A DNA stretch of 64,000 bases from Dermatemys mawii. Its lineage: Eukaryota > Chordata > Testudines > Dermatemydidae. Shown piece after piece: positions 23,586-35,549 of the stretch. Each line of letters opens with the position of its first letter. Position 1 is the stretch's first letter. The DNA is taken from NCBI GenBank assembly GCA_007922305.1, contig ML677385.1:5234336-5298335 (forward strand), read 5' to 3'. The position numbers were made by a program, and so were the translations under genes. The notes beneath the pieces were generated by a model. It saw only the letters and a list, made by a program, of their open reading frames with translations. It was not told where the DNA came from and searched no databases.

Positions 23586-25712
23586 AGGGCTGTTGATGGA
23601 TTGCAGTAAACTGATGCGTTTAACTCAAAAAAAATTAATTGATTAACATTAATCACACTATTAAACAATAGAATACCAACTGAAATTCATTAAATATTTT
23701 TGGATGTTTTCTACATTTTCAAATGTATTGATTATTACAACACAAAATGCAAAGTGTACAGTGCTCATTTTATATTTTTTTATTACAAATATTTGCACTG
23801 TAAAAATGATAAAAGAAATAGTATTTTTCAATTCATCTCATACAAGTACCATAGTGCAGTCTCTTTATCGTGAAAGTGTAACTTAAAAATATAGTATTTT
23901 TATTCCATAACTGCACTCAAAAACAAAACAATATAAAACTGTAGAGCCTGCAAGTCCCCTCAGTCCTCCTCCTTGTTCAGCCAATCTCTAAGACAAACAA
24001 GTTCATTTGCATTTACGAAAGATAATGCTGCCCGCTTCTTATTTACAGTATTACCCGAAAGTGAGAACAGGCATTTGCATGGCACTGTTGTAGCCAGCAT
24101 TGCCAAGGTATTTATGTGCCAGGTATGCTAAACATTCGTATGCCCCTTCATGCTTTGGCTGTCATTCCAGAGGACATAATGCTTCTGTGCTGATGATGCT
24201 CATTTAAAAAATAATGCATTAATAAAACTTGTGACTGAACTCCTGGGGGGAGAATTGTATGTCTCCTGTTTTGTGTTACCTGCACTCTGCCATATATTTC
24301 ACGTTATAGACGTCTCAGATGGTGACCCAGCATGTTGTTTGTTTTAAGAACATTTTAACAGCAGATCTGACAAAATGCAAAGAAGGTACTGTAACAGGGT
24401 GACGACTCACCCTGTGGTGCCTCCTGCTGGTCTCTTGGAGAATCAGCTCTGTTTCCAGCTCCAGAGCGCTCTCTGCTGGCCAGTGTCCCTCCCAGACCCC
24501 GGTGCCCTCTTCCCTGGGGTGCTGAACCCTTGCAGTACCCCCAACAGTCTCTGTCGGTCTCCCCCTCTCTGGGAAACCCCCCACCTTCTAACTCCCACCT
24601 TGCCTCAGCCGGTGGCTACTGCCATCATCATCTAGCCCCGCTGCCTGGGGCAGACTGTATTATACGAGCCAGTCATCACAGGCAAGGGGATAGTACCTGC
24701 TGTCTTCCTCTACCACCCAGTACTTCAGGGATGGGCCTAAGACCAGACCCTTCAGCCTGGGGAGGCGCCAGCCTGGAGCTCCCCTTCTCCTCTGGCCTTT
24801 CCCCCACCCTGTGTTACACCTAATACCCTTCCTAGGCACAGCCAGGCCCTACTCCCTCCAAGACTAGAGAGAGAGAGTTACTAGCTTCCAGCTAGCAGCC
24901 CTTTTATAAGGACTTGTGCTCTGTTTGGGGTGTGGCTGCAGCTGTGCCTGCTTTTCTAATCAGCCTGGCTTTTCCTTATGGCTCCAACCGTCTTACAGGG
25001 CTGGCCTTAACCCTGTCATGGCCAGAGCGGGTAACAACCCCGCTACAGGTACCAGTGTGCGATTTCTAAAAATAGCTACCAGCACTGGACCCAAGGCTTA
25101 AGAATCTGAAGTGCTATCCAGAATCTGAGAGGGACAAGGTGTGGAACATGCTCTCAGAAGTCTTAAAAGAGCAGTACTCCGATGCAGAAACTACAGAACC
25201 CAGCCCAACAGAAAAGAAAATCAACCTTCTGCTGGTGGAATCTGACTTAGATGATGAAAATGAACATGTCAGTCTGCTTGCTTTGGATCGTTATCGAGCT
25301 GAACCCAACATCCGGTGACATTGTAAGCAAGAAGCGGGCAGCATCATCTGCAAATTGTAACCAAACTCGTTTGTCTGGGCAATTGGCTGAAGTAGGACTG
25401 TGTGGATATGTAGGCTCTAAAGTTTTATGTTGTTTTGTTTTTGAAAGCAGCTTTTTTTGTACATAATTCTATATTTGTAAGTTCAACTTTCATGTTAAAG
25501 AGATTGCACTTCAGTACTTGTTAAGTGAATTGAAAAATACTATTTCTCTTTTTTACAGTGCACATATTTGTATTCTGTGTTGTAATTGAAATCAGTATAT
25601 TTTAAAATGTAGAAAACATCCAAAATATTTAAATAAATGTTTAACATGATTGATCGTGATTAATTTTTTAAATCATGCTATTAATTGCAATTTAACACTT
25701 GACAGCCCTAAT
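23586..25712 (+). mobile_element. Fold-back hAT element, split by a solo LTR
   Basis: Inverted ends TAGGGCTGTTGA and TTGACAGCCCTA; the 8-mer atttttat flanks both sides perfectly (23578-23585, 25713-25720). The right half (about 25055-25410) encodes, in plus-strand pieces, a hAT transposase C-terminal region: VWNMLSEVLKEQYSDAETT, then LDDENEHVSLLALDRYRAEP, then SGDIVSKKRAA. The left half (about 24000-24180) encodes the neighbouring hAT dimerisation region in antisense, including PCKCLFSLSG. Subterminal sequence at 23720-23880 is the complement of 25490-25590. The element is therefore a large imperfect inverted repeat, with an internal deletion in its right half. The frame has stops and frameshifts, so it is inactive. 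A 658-bp LTR lies inside. Confidence 0.88.
24390..25047 (+). mobile_element. Solo LTR of an endogenous retrovirus
   Basis: Starts TGTAACAGGGTGACG and ends AACAACCCCGCTACA, flanked by the 5-bp duplication ggtac (24385-24389 and 25048-25052). A TATAAG box lies at 24905-24910. There is no internal retroviral region; the host transposon sequence resumes directly at the duplication. It is much more G/C-rich than the surrounding element. It was probably left by recombination between the two LTRs of a provirus. I saw no clear AATAAA. Confidence 0.88.
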
Positions 25713-25720
25713 TTTTATAT

Positions 25721-26314
25721 AAAAAAAATCTTCAACTCTCTTTTTGTGAAGGTGTCTTCCGGAGGGATTTGAATGAGAGAGAGGATAGTGGCCTTGTGGA
25801 GCAGCTCAGGAAGTGCTTTCCATGTCTGTAAGGACAGCATAAAAAAGGTAGAGACCACTATAGAAAAATGGAGAATAAAAGTTTGCATTGTTGCAAGAGC
25901 TGAGGTAGGAGTGAAGAAATGCTATGAGAGATACGCTTCTGTCTTAAATTGACAGATCAGTTTCCCTTCCTAGGATGTGTTTAGCAGATTAGTCTACTAT
26001 GGTTTAACAAATAAGATGAAAGAGGAATAGTACCGTATGTAGTTCTTGAGGGTGGGGATACAGATAAGCAATACTCCATAATTTTTCATAGGACATGTTG
26101 TTTATAATTCAGCATTGATTGGTATGTCTGTATAAACTTCGGCAGTTTTTAGCCATTTCTGTTTCAAAACTGGTGCAACTTTGGAAACATCATGCAATCC
26201 AGTGGTCCTAAGTGACCCTGTCCATTTTTTTGAGATTATATTTGCCAGGCCAAAAGACTCAGTTCCTTTTATAATTCTGAGTATCATGCTTCAAATGGTG
26301 GGTCCAGTGCATTG
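25721..26314. other. Unrecognised sequence
   Basis: No gene or repeat end is recognised. Confidence 0.4.
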
Positions 26315-26618
26315 CAGTAGACTCTCGATTATCCAGGATGATAGGGAAAAAATTAATCCTGGTTAATAAAATCCTGGATAATCACCATCCATAGGAAATA
26401 TGGGGTGGGGGGGTAGGTTCACCAGCCACCCTGCACAGGGCGAGAGGGTGTTGGTTCACTGGGTGCCCTGTGCCTTGGTGGGGGTTTTTTTTGTGTGCTT
26501 GGGGCGGCAACTAAGCCAGATCCGGCCCTGTGAGTTACGCATATATATATATATTTTTTGACATCCTGGTTAATCCACTTTCTGGTTAACCCAATCCTCG
26601 ATAATCGAGAGTCTACTG
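26315..26618. mobile_element. Tigger/pogo-like TIR element (304 bp)
   Basis: Ends CAGTAGACTCTCGATTATC and GATAATCGAGAGTCTACTG are perfect 19-bp inverted repeats, followed by TA on the right (26619-26620) and TG, a likely decayed TA, on the left. The subterminal words ATCCTGGTTAATAAA and CATCCTGGTTAATCC recur on the two sides. The middle (about 26400-26540) is G-rich and ends in AGATCCGGCCCTG, which may be a fragment of another element; an (AT)n run follows at 26540-26556. Confidence 0.85.
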
Positions 26619-26620
26619 TA

Positions 26621-27707
26621 TATTCTATTCCCCTGGTTTGTATACTGTTATAGTTTGAAGTCAGTATGGAGCTATATTATGTCTCCTGTTTTTTATTTTT
26701 TTAATAATGGATTTAATTAGGTTGACGCTTTATAATTTTTTTAAAAAAGTTTGTGCTATAGCAACTTAAAGTTATGATGAACTATATTATTTTTAAAATG
26801 CCATTATGGTGGGTTTGTTTTTTTTTTTAAAGAAAACCCAAAACGTTGAAAGTAAAGACCGTGATTCAGCAGTACACTTAAGCAGGTACATAACTGAACT
26901 CCCATGAGTAGTCCCATTGACTTCATTGGAACTACTCATGCTCTTAAAGTTAAGCATGTATTCAGGTGTTTGCGTCGTCAGGAAGGGAAATTGTGGAGTT
27001 TTTTTTATCATAGTGACTTCAGATCTACGTCATTTCAGTTTTGAAGCCGTCCTGAAGCCTTTGCCCTTCTTTCTGTCCTCTTCCTGAATGTTAGTTTAAA
27101 GGGATCAATTAGAACATCTTCCTGGCCTGTCACTGGCAGTTTCCGACATGGAGTCTGTCAATCCAGGGACAGCTGTCCCACCAAGAAGGGCCTATACAGC
27201 GTTGCTCTCCTCCTTTTCAGAGGCCCTTTAGTTCTTGTTCATCATCAGCAACAAAAAAGTCTAAATGTGCAGCAACTGCCCTCGGCCTCCAACTTTTCCA
27301 CCTCCCTTCTGGAACTGTTTGGTCAATACCTGCAGCTGGGCTCTTCCCACACTTCAACCACAAGCTGTAGGAAGAAATGGTTCTTCCAAGGTCTTTGGGA
27401 GCTCCTCTACAAGTTTCTTCTGAAATACTGTCCTGATTGATTTCTCACGTGTCCCAAACTTACACTTCTCCAGTGGATAACCAATTCAGTGAGGTGGTAG
27501 GGCTTTTCCTATTCTGAGTGGAAGGATTCATCCAAAAAAAGTAATTCTTGTTCATCTCTTTAGTTAAAATGTTGGAAATGGGATGCTCAGCTCTAGGTGA
27601 CTGGGTTTCCTTGCCCAGAAAAAGGCTGTAAATCAGAGTTGAATATAATGCTCCAGTTTTTCAGTTATGAAATCTTACGTGCTAGTTGTCACATGTAAGT
27701 TTAAAAT
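26621..27707. other. Unrecognised sequence
   Basis: No gene is recognised. The sequence is AT-rich on the left and mixed on the right, without repeat ends. Confidence 0.4.
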
Positions 27708-28784
27708 TTATTCCTGGGGGAATTCTGTGCATCTGCAGATGTGCAGAATTCTTCTGTCCCACATAATTTTGAATTTTCCTGCATAAAATACATTTTGCCC
27801 AAGAAGTGCTGCAGGTCCAACTTTTGCCCACCAGAAGCTGCTGTGGCACCAGAACAGCCAACTTGCATGAGTGAAGCTGGCTGTTCTGGTGCCACAGTGG
27901 CCTCTGGTGGGCAAAAGGCAGAAATACAGCACTTCTGGGGCAGAATGTATTTTTGGGGTGGGGACGGGGATTCTGTGTCCAGTGCTGCAGAATTCTGCTA
28001 GGAGTAGAAGTTCATCATAGTACCTTGCACGTGAAGCCAGGTTTGCATAGAGCAAGGCACACAGGGCTGCTGGGTGCAGGGTCACAGACTGGGGTTCAGA
28101 ATGGCTAGGGGGAACAGACTGGGGCATAGGCTCAGGAGCTAGTAGCGTGACAGTATTGAGCCTGGTAACCGGGGGTGCAAGACTGCAGAGACTCATGGGG
28201 ATAGGGAGTGCCAGGTATAGGGGCAGATGTGCCTGACTGAATGGGAAAGGCTTCGGGTCAGCGAGGGTCTGCATGGGAGAGGCTTCCCAACTCCCTAACA
28301 ATTCCCCCTCTCAACTCCATCTCTCCCCTCAAAACTTCCCCCCACCTTCTCCCACCCACACCCAACATCCTGCTGATTCATTCCTAAGCTCCTTCCCTCT
28401 CCCTCAGCTCCTGTGTTACCCCTGACTCTCCCAAGCCTTTGCAGTACTTCTGACAGGTGCAGGAAATAAAGTCCTGCATTGTAATTTAAATGAATTATCA
28501 ACGTTCTGCATTAATGTGCCTAGTAATGAATCTCTTTATTAAAAAAAACCCAAAAAACAGAATCTGTTAGGGTGGGCTTTTTGGTCTGTATTGTTAGACA
28601 CCCACGCTGACTGGGTTTTTACTTTTTATTTTATTTTTTTTATTTTTATTTATTTACTTTTAAATAAATTACCAAAATAATTGAAATTGACATGATTATA
28701 TTGTGTTATTTTGACAAAATATGCAGAATTTTGCAATACTGTGTGCAGAATTTTTAATTTTTTGATGCAGAATTCCATGAGTAA
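27708..28784. mobile_element. TIR element with GAATTCTG ends and a long hairpin (~1.08 kb)
   Basis: The left end TTATTCCTGGGGGAATTCTG and the right end CAGAATTCCATGAGTAAA are imperfect inverses. Additional GCAGAATTCTGCTAGGAGTA at about 27988-28007 repeats the terminal motif, so 27710-28007 forms an inner fold-back unit. The right part contains AATTGAAATTGACATGATTA and TTGTGTTATTTTGACAAAAT, words I recognise from a common turtle repeat. No transposase is found. The 197-codon minus-strand open frame across it is proline- and cysteine-rich and has no family signature. Confidence 0.7.
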
Positions 28785-29497
28785 AGTTTCTTTTTTTTTA
28801 ATTGTGACACATTTAAACACCTACACAATGTAGTCGATGTCGTATGACTCATTAGCAGTTATGTGCTAATAAACTTAAGTGCAGGCCTGTTTAGTGTTTA
28901 TCCATGCCACTCCCTTCTCTGCCTTGAAAATGGATGTGAAAATGAATGTCAGTCACAGTTGTTACTTTGTATCAGGTAAAGGTTAGCATTCCTGGGATGT
29001 TCAGTTCTCCACTTTGCTTTATGTTACTTGTGGGAAACATTAATTCGTATGGTAACTTTAAACAAAAAAACAACCATGTGATTGAAATTCCTATCTCGGT
29101 TCCATAAGCCTCTGGGACATTTAATTGAAATCCATTCCTTTTCTGAAGGTAAGCTTTGCTTGTAAATTAAGCATTTCACTTTTTTAATCTTTATGAAGTT
29201 TATGCAGGTATCTGAGGCTCACAGTTGTAAGTGAATCTAGATTTTGTGGTTCCTGAAAGAAAGTAGTTTCCTAGCACACTGTTGTCTACCTGAGGATATA
29301 CCAAGGCTGTCCTTGAAACTGATGAAGCGCTTTTCACTAGCTGCCTGTACTCTGCAGAGTTGTTTCTTACATAATATAGTTTCTCCCACTGTTGTCTGCT
29401 TTGCCCCCAAGTTCAGTCCATTCTTCCTCCTGTTCCTTTTGCCATCTCCTGCTCCCACGCTTGCTTTCATGCTCTTTTTTTCTCTGTTGCTTTCTTT
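28785..29497. other. Unrecognised AT-rich sequence
   Basis: No gene or repeat end is recognised. Confidence 0.4.
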
Positions 29498-29505
29498 GCT
29501 TAGAA

Positions 29506-30148
29506 CAGAGGTGGGCAAACTTTTTGGCCTGAGGGCCACATGAGATTGTAAAATGGTATGGAGGGCCGGGTAGGGAAAACTGTGCCTCCCCAAATAGCAT
29601 GACCTCTGCCCTATCCACCCCCTCCAACTTCCCACCCCTTAACTACCTCCCTCAGAATCCCCAACCCATCCAACCCCCTTGTCCCCTGACTGCCCCCTCC
29701 AGAGACTCCCTCACCCCAACCACACCCTGGGACCTCACCTACTTGTCTAAGGCCCCTGCTCCCTGTCCTCTGACTGCCCTGACTCCTGTCCACACCCCCG
29801 CCCCTTGACAGGCCCCCTGAGACTCCCACACCTATGCAACCCCCCCATTCCCTGTCCCCTGACTTCCCTGACCTGTATCCACACCCCACCCCAACTGCCC
29901 CCACCCCAAGACTCTGCCCAATCCCCCCCCCCACAACCCCTTGCTTCTTATCCATTCCCGCCCACTCGCCGGAGCCAGTCACACCGCCGCAGTGCTCCAT
30001 GGCAAGAGCAGTGGGCTGGAGTGCTAGCGGTGTGGCTGCAGGGGAAGGGGAATGGCAGGGGAGGGGCCGGGGCTCACCTCCCTGGCCAGGAGCTTAGGCG
30101 GGCTGGACAGGATGGTCCCGCGCGCGGGCTGTAGTTTGCTCACCGCTG
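29506..30148. mobile_element. Non-autonomous hAT element with perfect TSD (643 bp)
   Basis: Ends CAGAGGTGGGCAAACT and AGTTTGCTCACCGCTG (one or two mismatches as inverse). The 8-mer gcttagaa flanks both sides perfectly (29498-29505, 30149-30156). The interior is a long C-rich/pyrimidine stretch with CCCCTGAC and CCACACCCC repeats, which creates proline-rich and glycine-rich open frames on the two strands that are not genes. Confidence 0.92.
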
Positions 30149-30245
30149 GCTTAGAATGACACTTCACTTCTATGTGCCAAGAATCTTCATTATCCTCCTT
30201 CACAACCCATATGAGAGCCTGCTTCTTTTGATCATCCCCCTAGAT

Positions 30246-30558
30246 CAGGGGTTGGCAACCTTTCATAATTGATGTGCCAAGTCTTCATTTATTCACTCTA
30301 ATTTAAGGTTTCGTGTGCCAGTAATACATATAACGTTTATAGAAGGTCTCTTTCTATAAGTCTATAATATATAACTAAACCATTGTTATATGTAAAGTAA
30401 ATAAGGTTTTTAAAATGTTTAAGAAGCTTCACTTAAAATTAAATTAAAATGCAGAGGCCCTCCCCAGACCGGTGGCCAGGACCCAGGCAGTGTGAGTGCC
30501 ATTGAAAAGCAGCTTGTGTGCCTCCTTTGGCACCTGTGTTGTAGGTTGCCTACCCCTG
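30246..30558. mobile_element. Non-autonomous hAT element, copy 1, perfect TSD (313 bp)
   Basis: Ends CAGGGGTTGGCAACC and GGTTGCCTACCCCTG, with the perfect flanking 8-mer ccctagat (30238-30245, 30559-30566). Shares nearly its whole length with 39986-40302, including TGTGCCAAGTCTTCATTTAT and AGAAGGTCTCTTTCTATAAG. Confidence 0.95.
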
Positions 30559-30566
30559 CCCTAGAT

Positions 30567-33500
30567 GAAATCTAGACCAAAATGTAGTTTATTAAAATCT
30601 AATTTCAAAAGTTATTAACTCCTGAATTTGCAATAGTGCTATGGAATGTGTATATTGGCTTTTATTTTAAGATGGTTATGGTTTATTTGCCACATTGGAG
30701 TGGTTTATCCTTGAGGCATGTTAATGTTTTAAATTAATACTTTTCAGTTATTTTCTGTTAAAGCACCAAAGGCTGAATTGCCAACAAACTCATAATAGGT
30801 TAGAGGCATTTCAAAGTTCTAATGATAAACTGAAGCTAAGTTATTTTTAAGTTATTAAAGATTTAATAAACAAATCCTGAAATAAGTCGTATTAGCCTAT
30901 TTAATGGTTATCTGGACCTTGCCACGTTTTCTGCTATAAATATCTAATGCCAGTTCTTGGCACAGAATGCTTTAACAGGCTTTGGGGTGGTTTTATAACT
31001 AGACCTGAGAGTGACTGGGAGAACCCCACTTGGTGAGTAAGCTCACTTTTTAAATGAATATTTTTAAATAATGAAAATTTTAGGAAGAGAAATAAAATCA
31101 TGTTGGGAGGTGAGTGGTTAGATCAGTCCTAGAGCATGATTCCAAACTTTAGATCTAATTTCTTCAAAAGAATAAACATACTAAATCTGCTTCTCTTCTC
31201 TTTCTTATGATTTAGCTATGTAAATCTATCTTCAAATGTCCCAAGAGCATGTTTTCATATATCAACTGTAACACATTTATGCATTATAGTTAAAAATTAT
31301 TGTAATTTATTTTCTTGAAAATACAAAGATGTAGGGGGGAGGGGGAATGAGGATGTTTACTTAGCATAAAGGGTAATATGCCCTAAATTAGCCACTGAGG
31401 CAGAGCAAACAAAACATTAACCCTCTTCATGCCTGTGTTTTACACAATTGATTTATGGATGCAAATTTTAATACTTGTGCCCCTCTGTACCTTGCCTTAC
31501 TGAGGGCCAAATTGGGTAGTTAAAGGTACAAGTCCTCAAATTTGTTACTGCAAAATGGGAAGCCAGGTATCAGACTGACTGAAAATTAACTTCTAAATAG
31601 CTAAACAGAGAAACATTAATATAGTCACCAAAGAAAGAAAAGTATTTTCCCTTTCTAAGAAACCAGAATTCAAAATTTCTACTTTTTCAGAGGAACTTGT
31701 GATGCAGCATAGTGGTCTCTTTTGTACCTCTTACAATATATTAAATGATCTTGTATACAGCTGCAAAATGACTGATTTTGTTTAAAAGACCAATGGAGTA
31801 CTTAGCTTTAGAGGGATTTATTCTGTATTAAAACAAGGAAGTCTGGGAATGAGGTTCAGTCCCAGGAGAATTGCTCTACTGTTATGCTTTAGTATATATT
31901 GTTCCTTCTGTGTTTAATCTTTCATATATATTAGCTCAGCTATGCTGTGCAAGGTATTTGTTTTGCATGCTTTGTCTTGCAGAGCAGTGTGGCCTCAGTT
32001 TTCTGCTTCATTCATCCATAGTGCCATGCAAAGAGCTACAGAAGGACCAAATAACTTTTATGAAAATTGACCTTTTTATCACTTAAATTGACCTAAAATG
32101 TTAAAATATTATTCATGTCATATCCAATGGTTAGTAGTATTGAAAACTATCAGTTTAATACTGCCTATCTACAAGTTGCTTTTACTACAGTTAGTTTTTA
32201 CTGAAATTTAGTCATAGTACTACTACTACTATTTTAGAAGCTCTTTCTATCAGAGAAGTATGGCAACTTTTCTGCTTCTGAATTTTAGTACCCTTAAATC
32301 CCTTCACACAAATTACTTGTTTTTTCTTTTAAAAATCAAAAATACTAGATTTCATTGGGAAAATAGAAGCAATCAGTTTTTAACTATGTTACTGCTTGTA
32401 TGGTAGGATGTGACAATTTGGGAAGCAATGACTGGTTTTCATTCCACTTACCTATCTGTAGTTTGCACAGGAAATGTGAAACGCTCTTTTGAATCTGTTT
32501 TGATTAGGTGTGAATGTAAGTGGTTACAGCTCACAGTTTTTAGCTTGCGTTAGAAGCTATTACAGTCTGTAAACAGTCTTCAGAAGTTAATCATCTTTCG
32601 GGCATTAAATATTTGTACTGTTGAAGTAAAACATCTTATGTAGATGATCAGTTCTAAATTTAAGAAAGCACTGCATTTGCAAAATTAAGTACATTATAGA
32701 TTTATAGAAATTACATTTTTGAATTGAGAACAAATTTTGTTAATAAGGCATTCACTAACTAATTTTTTATTTTAATTGATTTGAAATTCTGACATCTAAT
32801 ATTTGTGAATTGCAAGTCATTCAGGTTCAGATCTAATTTGGAGTGAACGTCAACAGTATAGCTATAGTTTAGTAATACATACTTTGAGAGTACAAATGTA
32901 ATTCATAGCCTGCATCATTTTGTCCCTTGGAGACTATGCTGTTAAACTTGCATGTGTATTCAATATAACTTTTGAATTTGCCTCGGAATGCTACAGAAGA
33001 TTGATTAAATTCACAGTTGATAAAGTGGGTACAATCTCATTGTCAGTGGAATTGCATCTTCTTGTGCAAGCTGTAAATTCATCTGTTTGTGTTTGTGAGT
33101 CATATTGGCTACACTTTAATATCTGAGCTTCATTACAATATAAATATATACCATTGTCAATTATTGTACTGTATACTAAAATGTAGTAGACTGAAACTGT
33201 GGTAATATGTATTAGATGGAGTGAATGCATTTTAAGTCACTTAGCACAGAGTATAATATTTTTACCATTGTACCTGGGTAGCGTAGGAAGAAATCCATTA
33301 AGGGTTTCTGGTAATTAGCTTGAGAGCTTGACTTTTTCCTCATTGCAATAATTTGAAGGAAAAGTAGCACATGTTGGTGCCACAATGCTACCTAGGGTTT
33401 TATTATACTAACATACCATACTTTAGTAATAGTGATTACTAGCAGAAGTAAATAGACATTACAGTTATGTAGTTGTTTTTGTTTTTAAATGGTAGTAAAC

Positions 33501-33600
33501 AAATTAAAAATATCTTTATTAGCAAGCTAGTGTTCTGAAAAGCTGTCTTTATCCTGACTATATCAACATTTTATAGTGTTTACAGTAACTTTAGCAGTTT
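30567..33600. other. Repeat-poor AT-rich sequence
   Basis: About 3 kb without any repeat I recognise, the longest such stretch in the first half. No open frame with coding character is seen. There are TACTACTACTAC near 32220 and short A/T runs. Confidence 0.45.
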
Positions 33601-33617
33601 CATTTCTTTTGTTTAAG

Positions 33618-34130
33618 GATCTCTAAAGGCAGTGTTGTGGCCTGGACAGATGCTCCTAATGATTGACCAGAACATTTTCACTTAAGTGGAAACAGAAATG
33701 AAATGTTTTCCCATCCAGTCGCCAGTGAACAGTAATTCTTTAATGCAAAACTACTATACTACTGTTTGGTTACAAGCACAATGGTGTAAGTTAAAGACAC
33801 AGTAACAACTTTAGTGCTAAAGTTTTTTTTCTTGTTTGTAACTGTAATTTTTAAATTAAAATTTTGTATTCCTTATGGATCTACCAATCCAATTTAACAA
33901 CTTAAAAACGGTTATAACTACACAACCAAACATCTAATAATCGTGCTGTGAAAAGCTACCAAAACAGCTCTTCCTACATGCTGTTCTTATTGTTGTGATG
34001 TGGCTGCAGTCTTAGAATATACCTTTCAGTATAGGTACAAGTATACCTTTCAGTAGCCCACGCATTATTATTCAAATACTAATGTAAAATGATTACACCA
34101 CAAAATAAAACTGAAATGCTTTTTATTGGC
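33618..34130 (+). other. Candidate terminal exon and 3' UTR (weak)
   Basis: A good acceptor-like sequence, TTTCATTTCTTTTGTTTAAG, ends at 33617. In one frame, from 33619, there are 15 codons (ISKGSVVAWTDAPND) before a TGA at 33664-33666. About 440 bp of repeat-free sequence follows, with an AATAAA at 34104-34109 and a T/GT-rich stretch just after it. This is what a last exon looks like, but such combinations occur by chance in introns. A second frame is also open for 21 codons. I do not recognise the peptide, and no upstream exon was identified. Confidence 0.2.
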
Positions 34131-34587
34131 GTGCAGCAAGTCACATGAAAATTTATATGGTTCCTTGTAACATTGCCTTGCTTATATTAAACATGAGCTA
34201 AATATTTGTTAAACAGATTTTCACTTGTGCCGGATGTTGCCCTGAATGTTTATACTCCAAGAATGGACCAAATTGCATACAGTCTTGCAATAATAGTTCA
34301 AGAGAGTATGAGATAATATAGAGTGGACATGATGACCACAAGGAATATGTCCAGAGAGTTGTATGTTGATGTTTAAATGGCATCTAACAATTAACTAGTT
34401 AATTACAGTGCAAAACTTGAGATGCATTATTATTTTTCATGGCTGTGAAGGACTGTTTATTCTTCTGTTTTGAATGACCAAAGTCTAAATTTGATCTCAA
34501 GCTCGATTCATCTCTTGGGACTGAGCAAAGCCTTCCCAATATATTTGTGTCATTGACAGAAATTTTTGGTGAACTGGAGGTAAGGGT
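34131..34587. other. Unrecognised sequence
   Basis: No gene or repeat end is recognised. Confidence 0.4.
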
Positions 34588-34861
34588 ATCATAGGATCAT
34601 AGAAAATCAGGGTTGGAAGGGACTTGAGGAGGTCATCTAGTCCAACCCCCTGCTCAAAGCAAGACCAATCCCCAACTAAATCATCCCAGCCAGGGCTTTG
34701 TCAAGCCTGACCTTAAAAACCTCTAAGGAAGGAGATTCCACCACCTCCCTAAGTAATCCATTCCAGTGCTTCTCCATCCTCCTAGTGAAAAAGTTTTTCC
34801 TGATATCCAACCTAAACCTCCCCCTCTGCAACTTGAGACCATTACTCCTTGTTCTGTACAT
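34588..34861 (-). mobile_element. CR1 LINE 3' end (5'-truncated)
   Basis: On the minus strand, 34861-34676 encodes the conserved ORF2 C-terminus of CR1 ([20 protein letters not shown], then [20 protein letters not shown]). It is followed by the CR1 3' UTR (AGTCCAACCCCCTGCTCAAA and GGGTTGGAAGGGACTT as seen on plus) and the terminal CATAGGATCATAG repeat. About 275 bp; typical severe 5' truncation. Confidence 0.95.
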
Positions 34862-35384
34862 TTACCCCATTTGTTTGTGCACTCTGTCTCTGTTATCAAG
34901 TAGACTGCCTCAGATCTGGTCAGTTGTACCTGTGAAGGTCTGTAGATAGTGAAAAATCAAAGACCGATACATGATTATGTTTCCATGACACAACTATTGG
35001 GATTTCCCACTCTGTTCACTGCTTGGAATAGTTCTTTTGGTCTGTAGTTAATAGATATTGTTCTACTGGAAAAATAATTTCTTATTTTAACCTGTCACAG
35101 CATACAAATTTGAATACCACATGTTTTAGAATCTGTCTTCAGTCAACAGGATTCTAGCCTCTTGCCCTATTGCATCGTCTCTCTCAAGCTATATCTACAC
35201 CATGATACTTGCATGGATGATGGGGATGAGGCTTGTAGGCCCGGTGATATGATGGTTGTAAATAAACAAACAAAAATGTTGTAGTGGTCTACAGGCATTT
35301 GAGATACAGGGCCACTATATGGACAGCATTTTCTGTCTGAATTACAGAACTCAGTGTCTATTACTAGCGATCTGTTTAAACACG
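34862..35384. other. Unrecognised sequence
   Basis: No gene or repeat end is recognised. Confidence 0.4.
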
Positions 35385-35392
35385 TCCACAGC

Positions 35393-35549
35393 CAGGGCTA
35401 GCTCTAACTTTTTTGCTACACCAAGCAGCAAGAGCGTCGAAGTGCGTCCCCCGCCACCCAGAAGAAGCCCAGAATGTGCCGCCCCAAGATTGGCCTGAAT
35501 GCCACCCCTTATAATGTGCCTCCTCAGCCGGTGCCTAGAGCTGGCCCTG
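35393..35549. mobile_element. Short hAT-like MITE with perfect TSD (157 bp)
   Basis: Ends CAGGGCTAGCTCTA and TAGAGCTGGCCCTG are inverse with one mismatch. The 8-mer tccacagc flanks both sides exactly (35385-35392, 35550-35557). The 8-bp duplication indicates hAT-type insertion. Confidence 0.9.

Noticed and set aside
27708..28301. 197-codon minus-strand open frame as a gene
   Set aside because: It lies entirely inside a TIR element and across a long palindrome, and its proline- and cysteine-rich translation has no recognisable domain.
29599..30134. Proline-rich and glycine-rich proteins on opposite strands
   Set aside because: Both come from the C-rich interior of the hAT element at 29506-30148; low-complexity composition explains the open frames.
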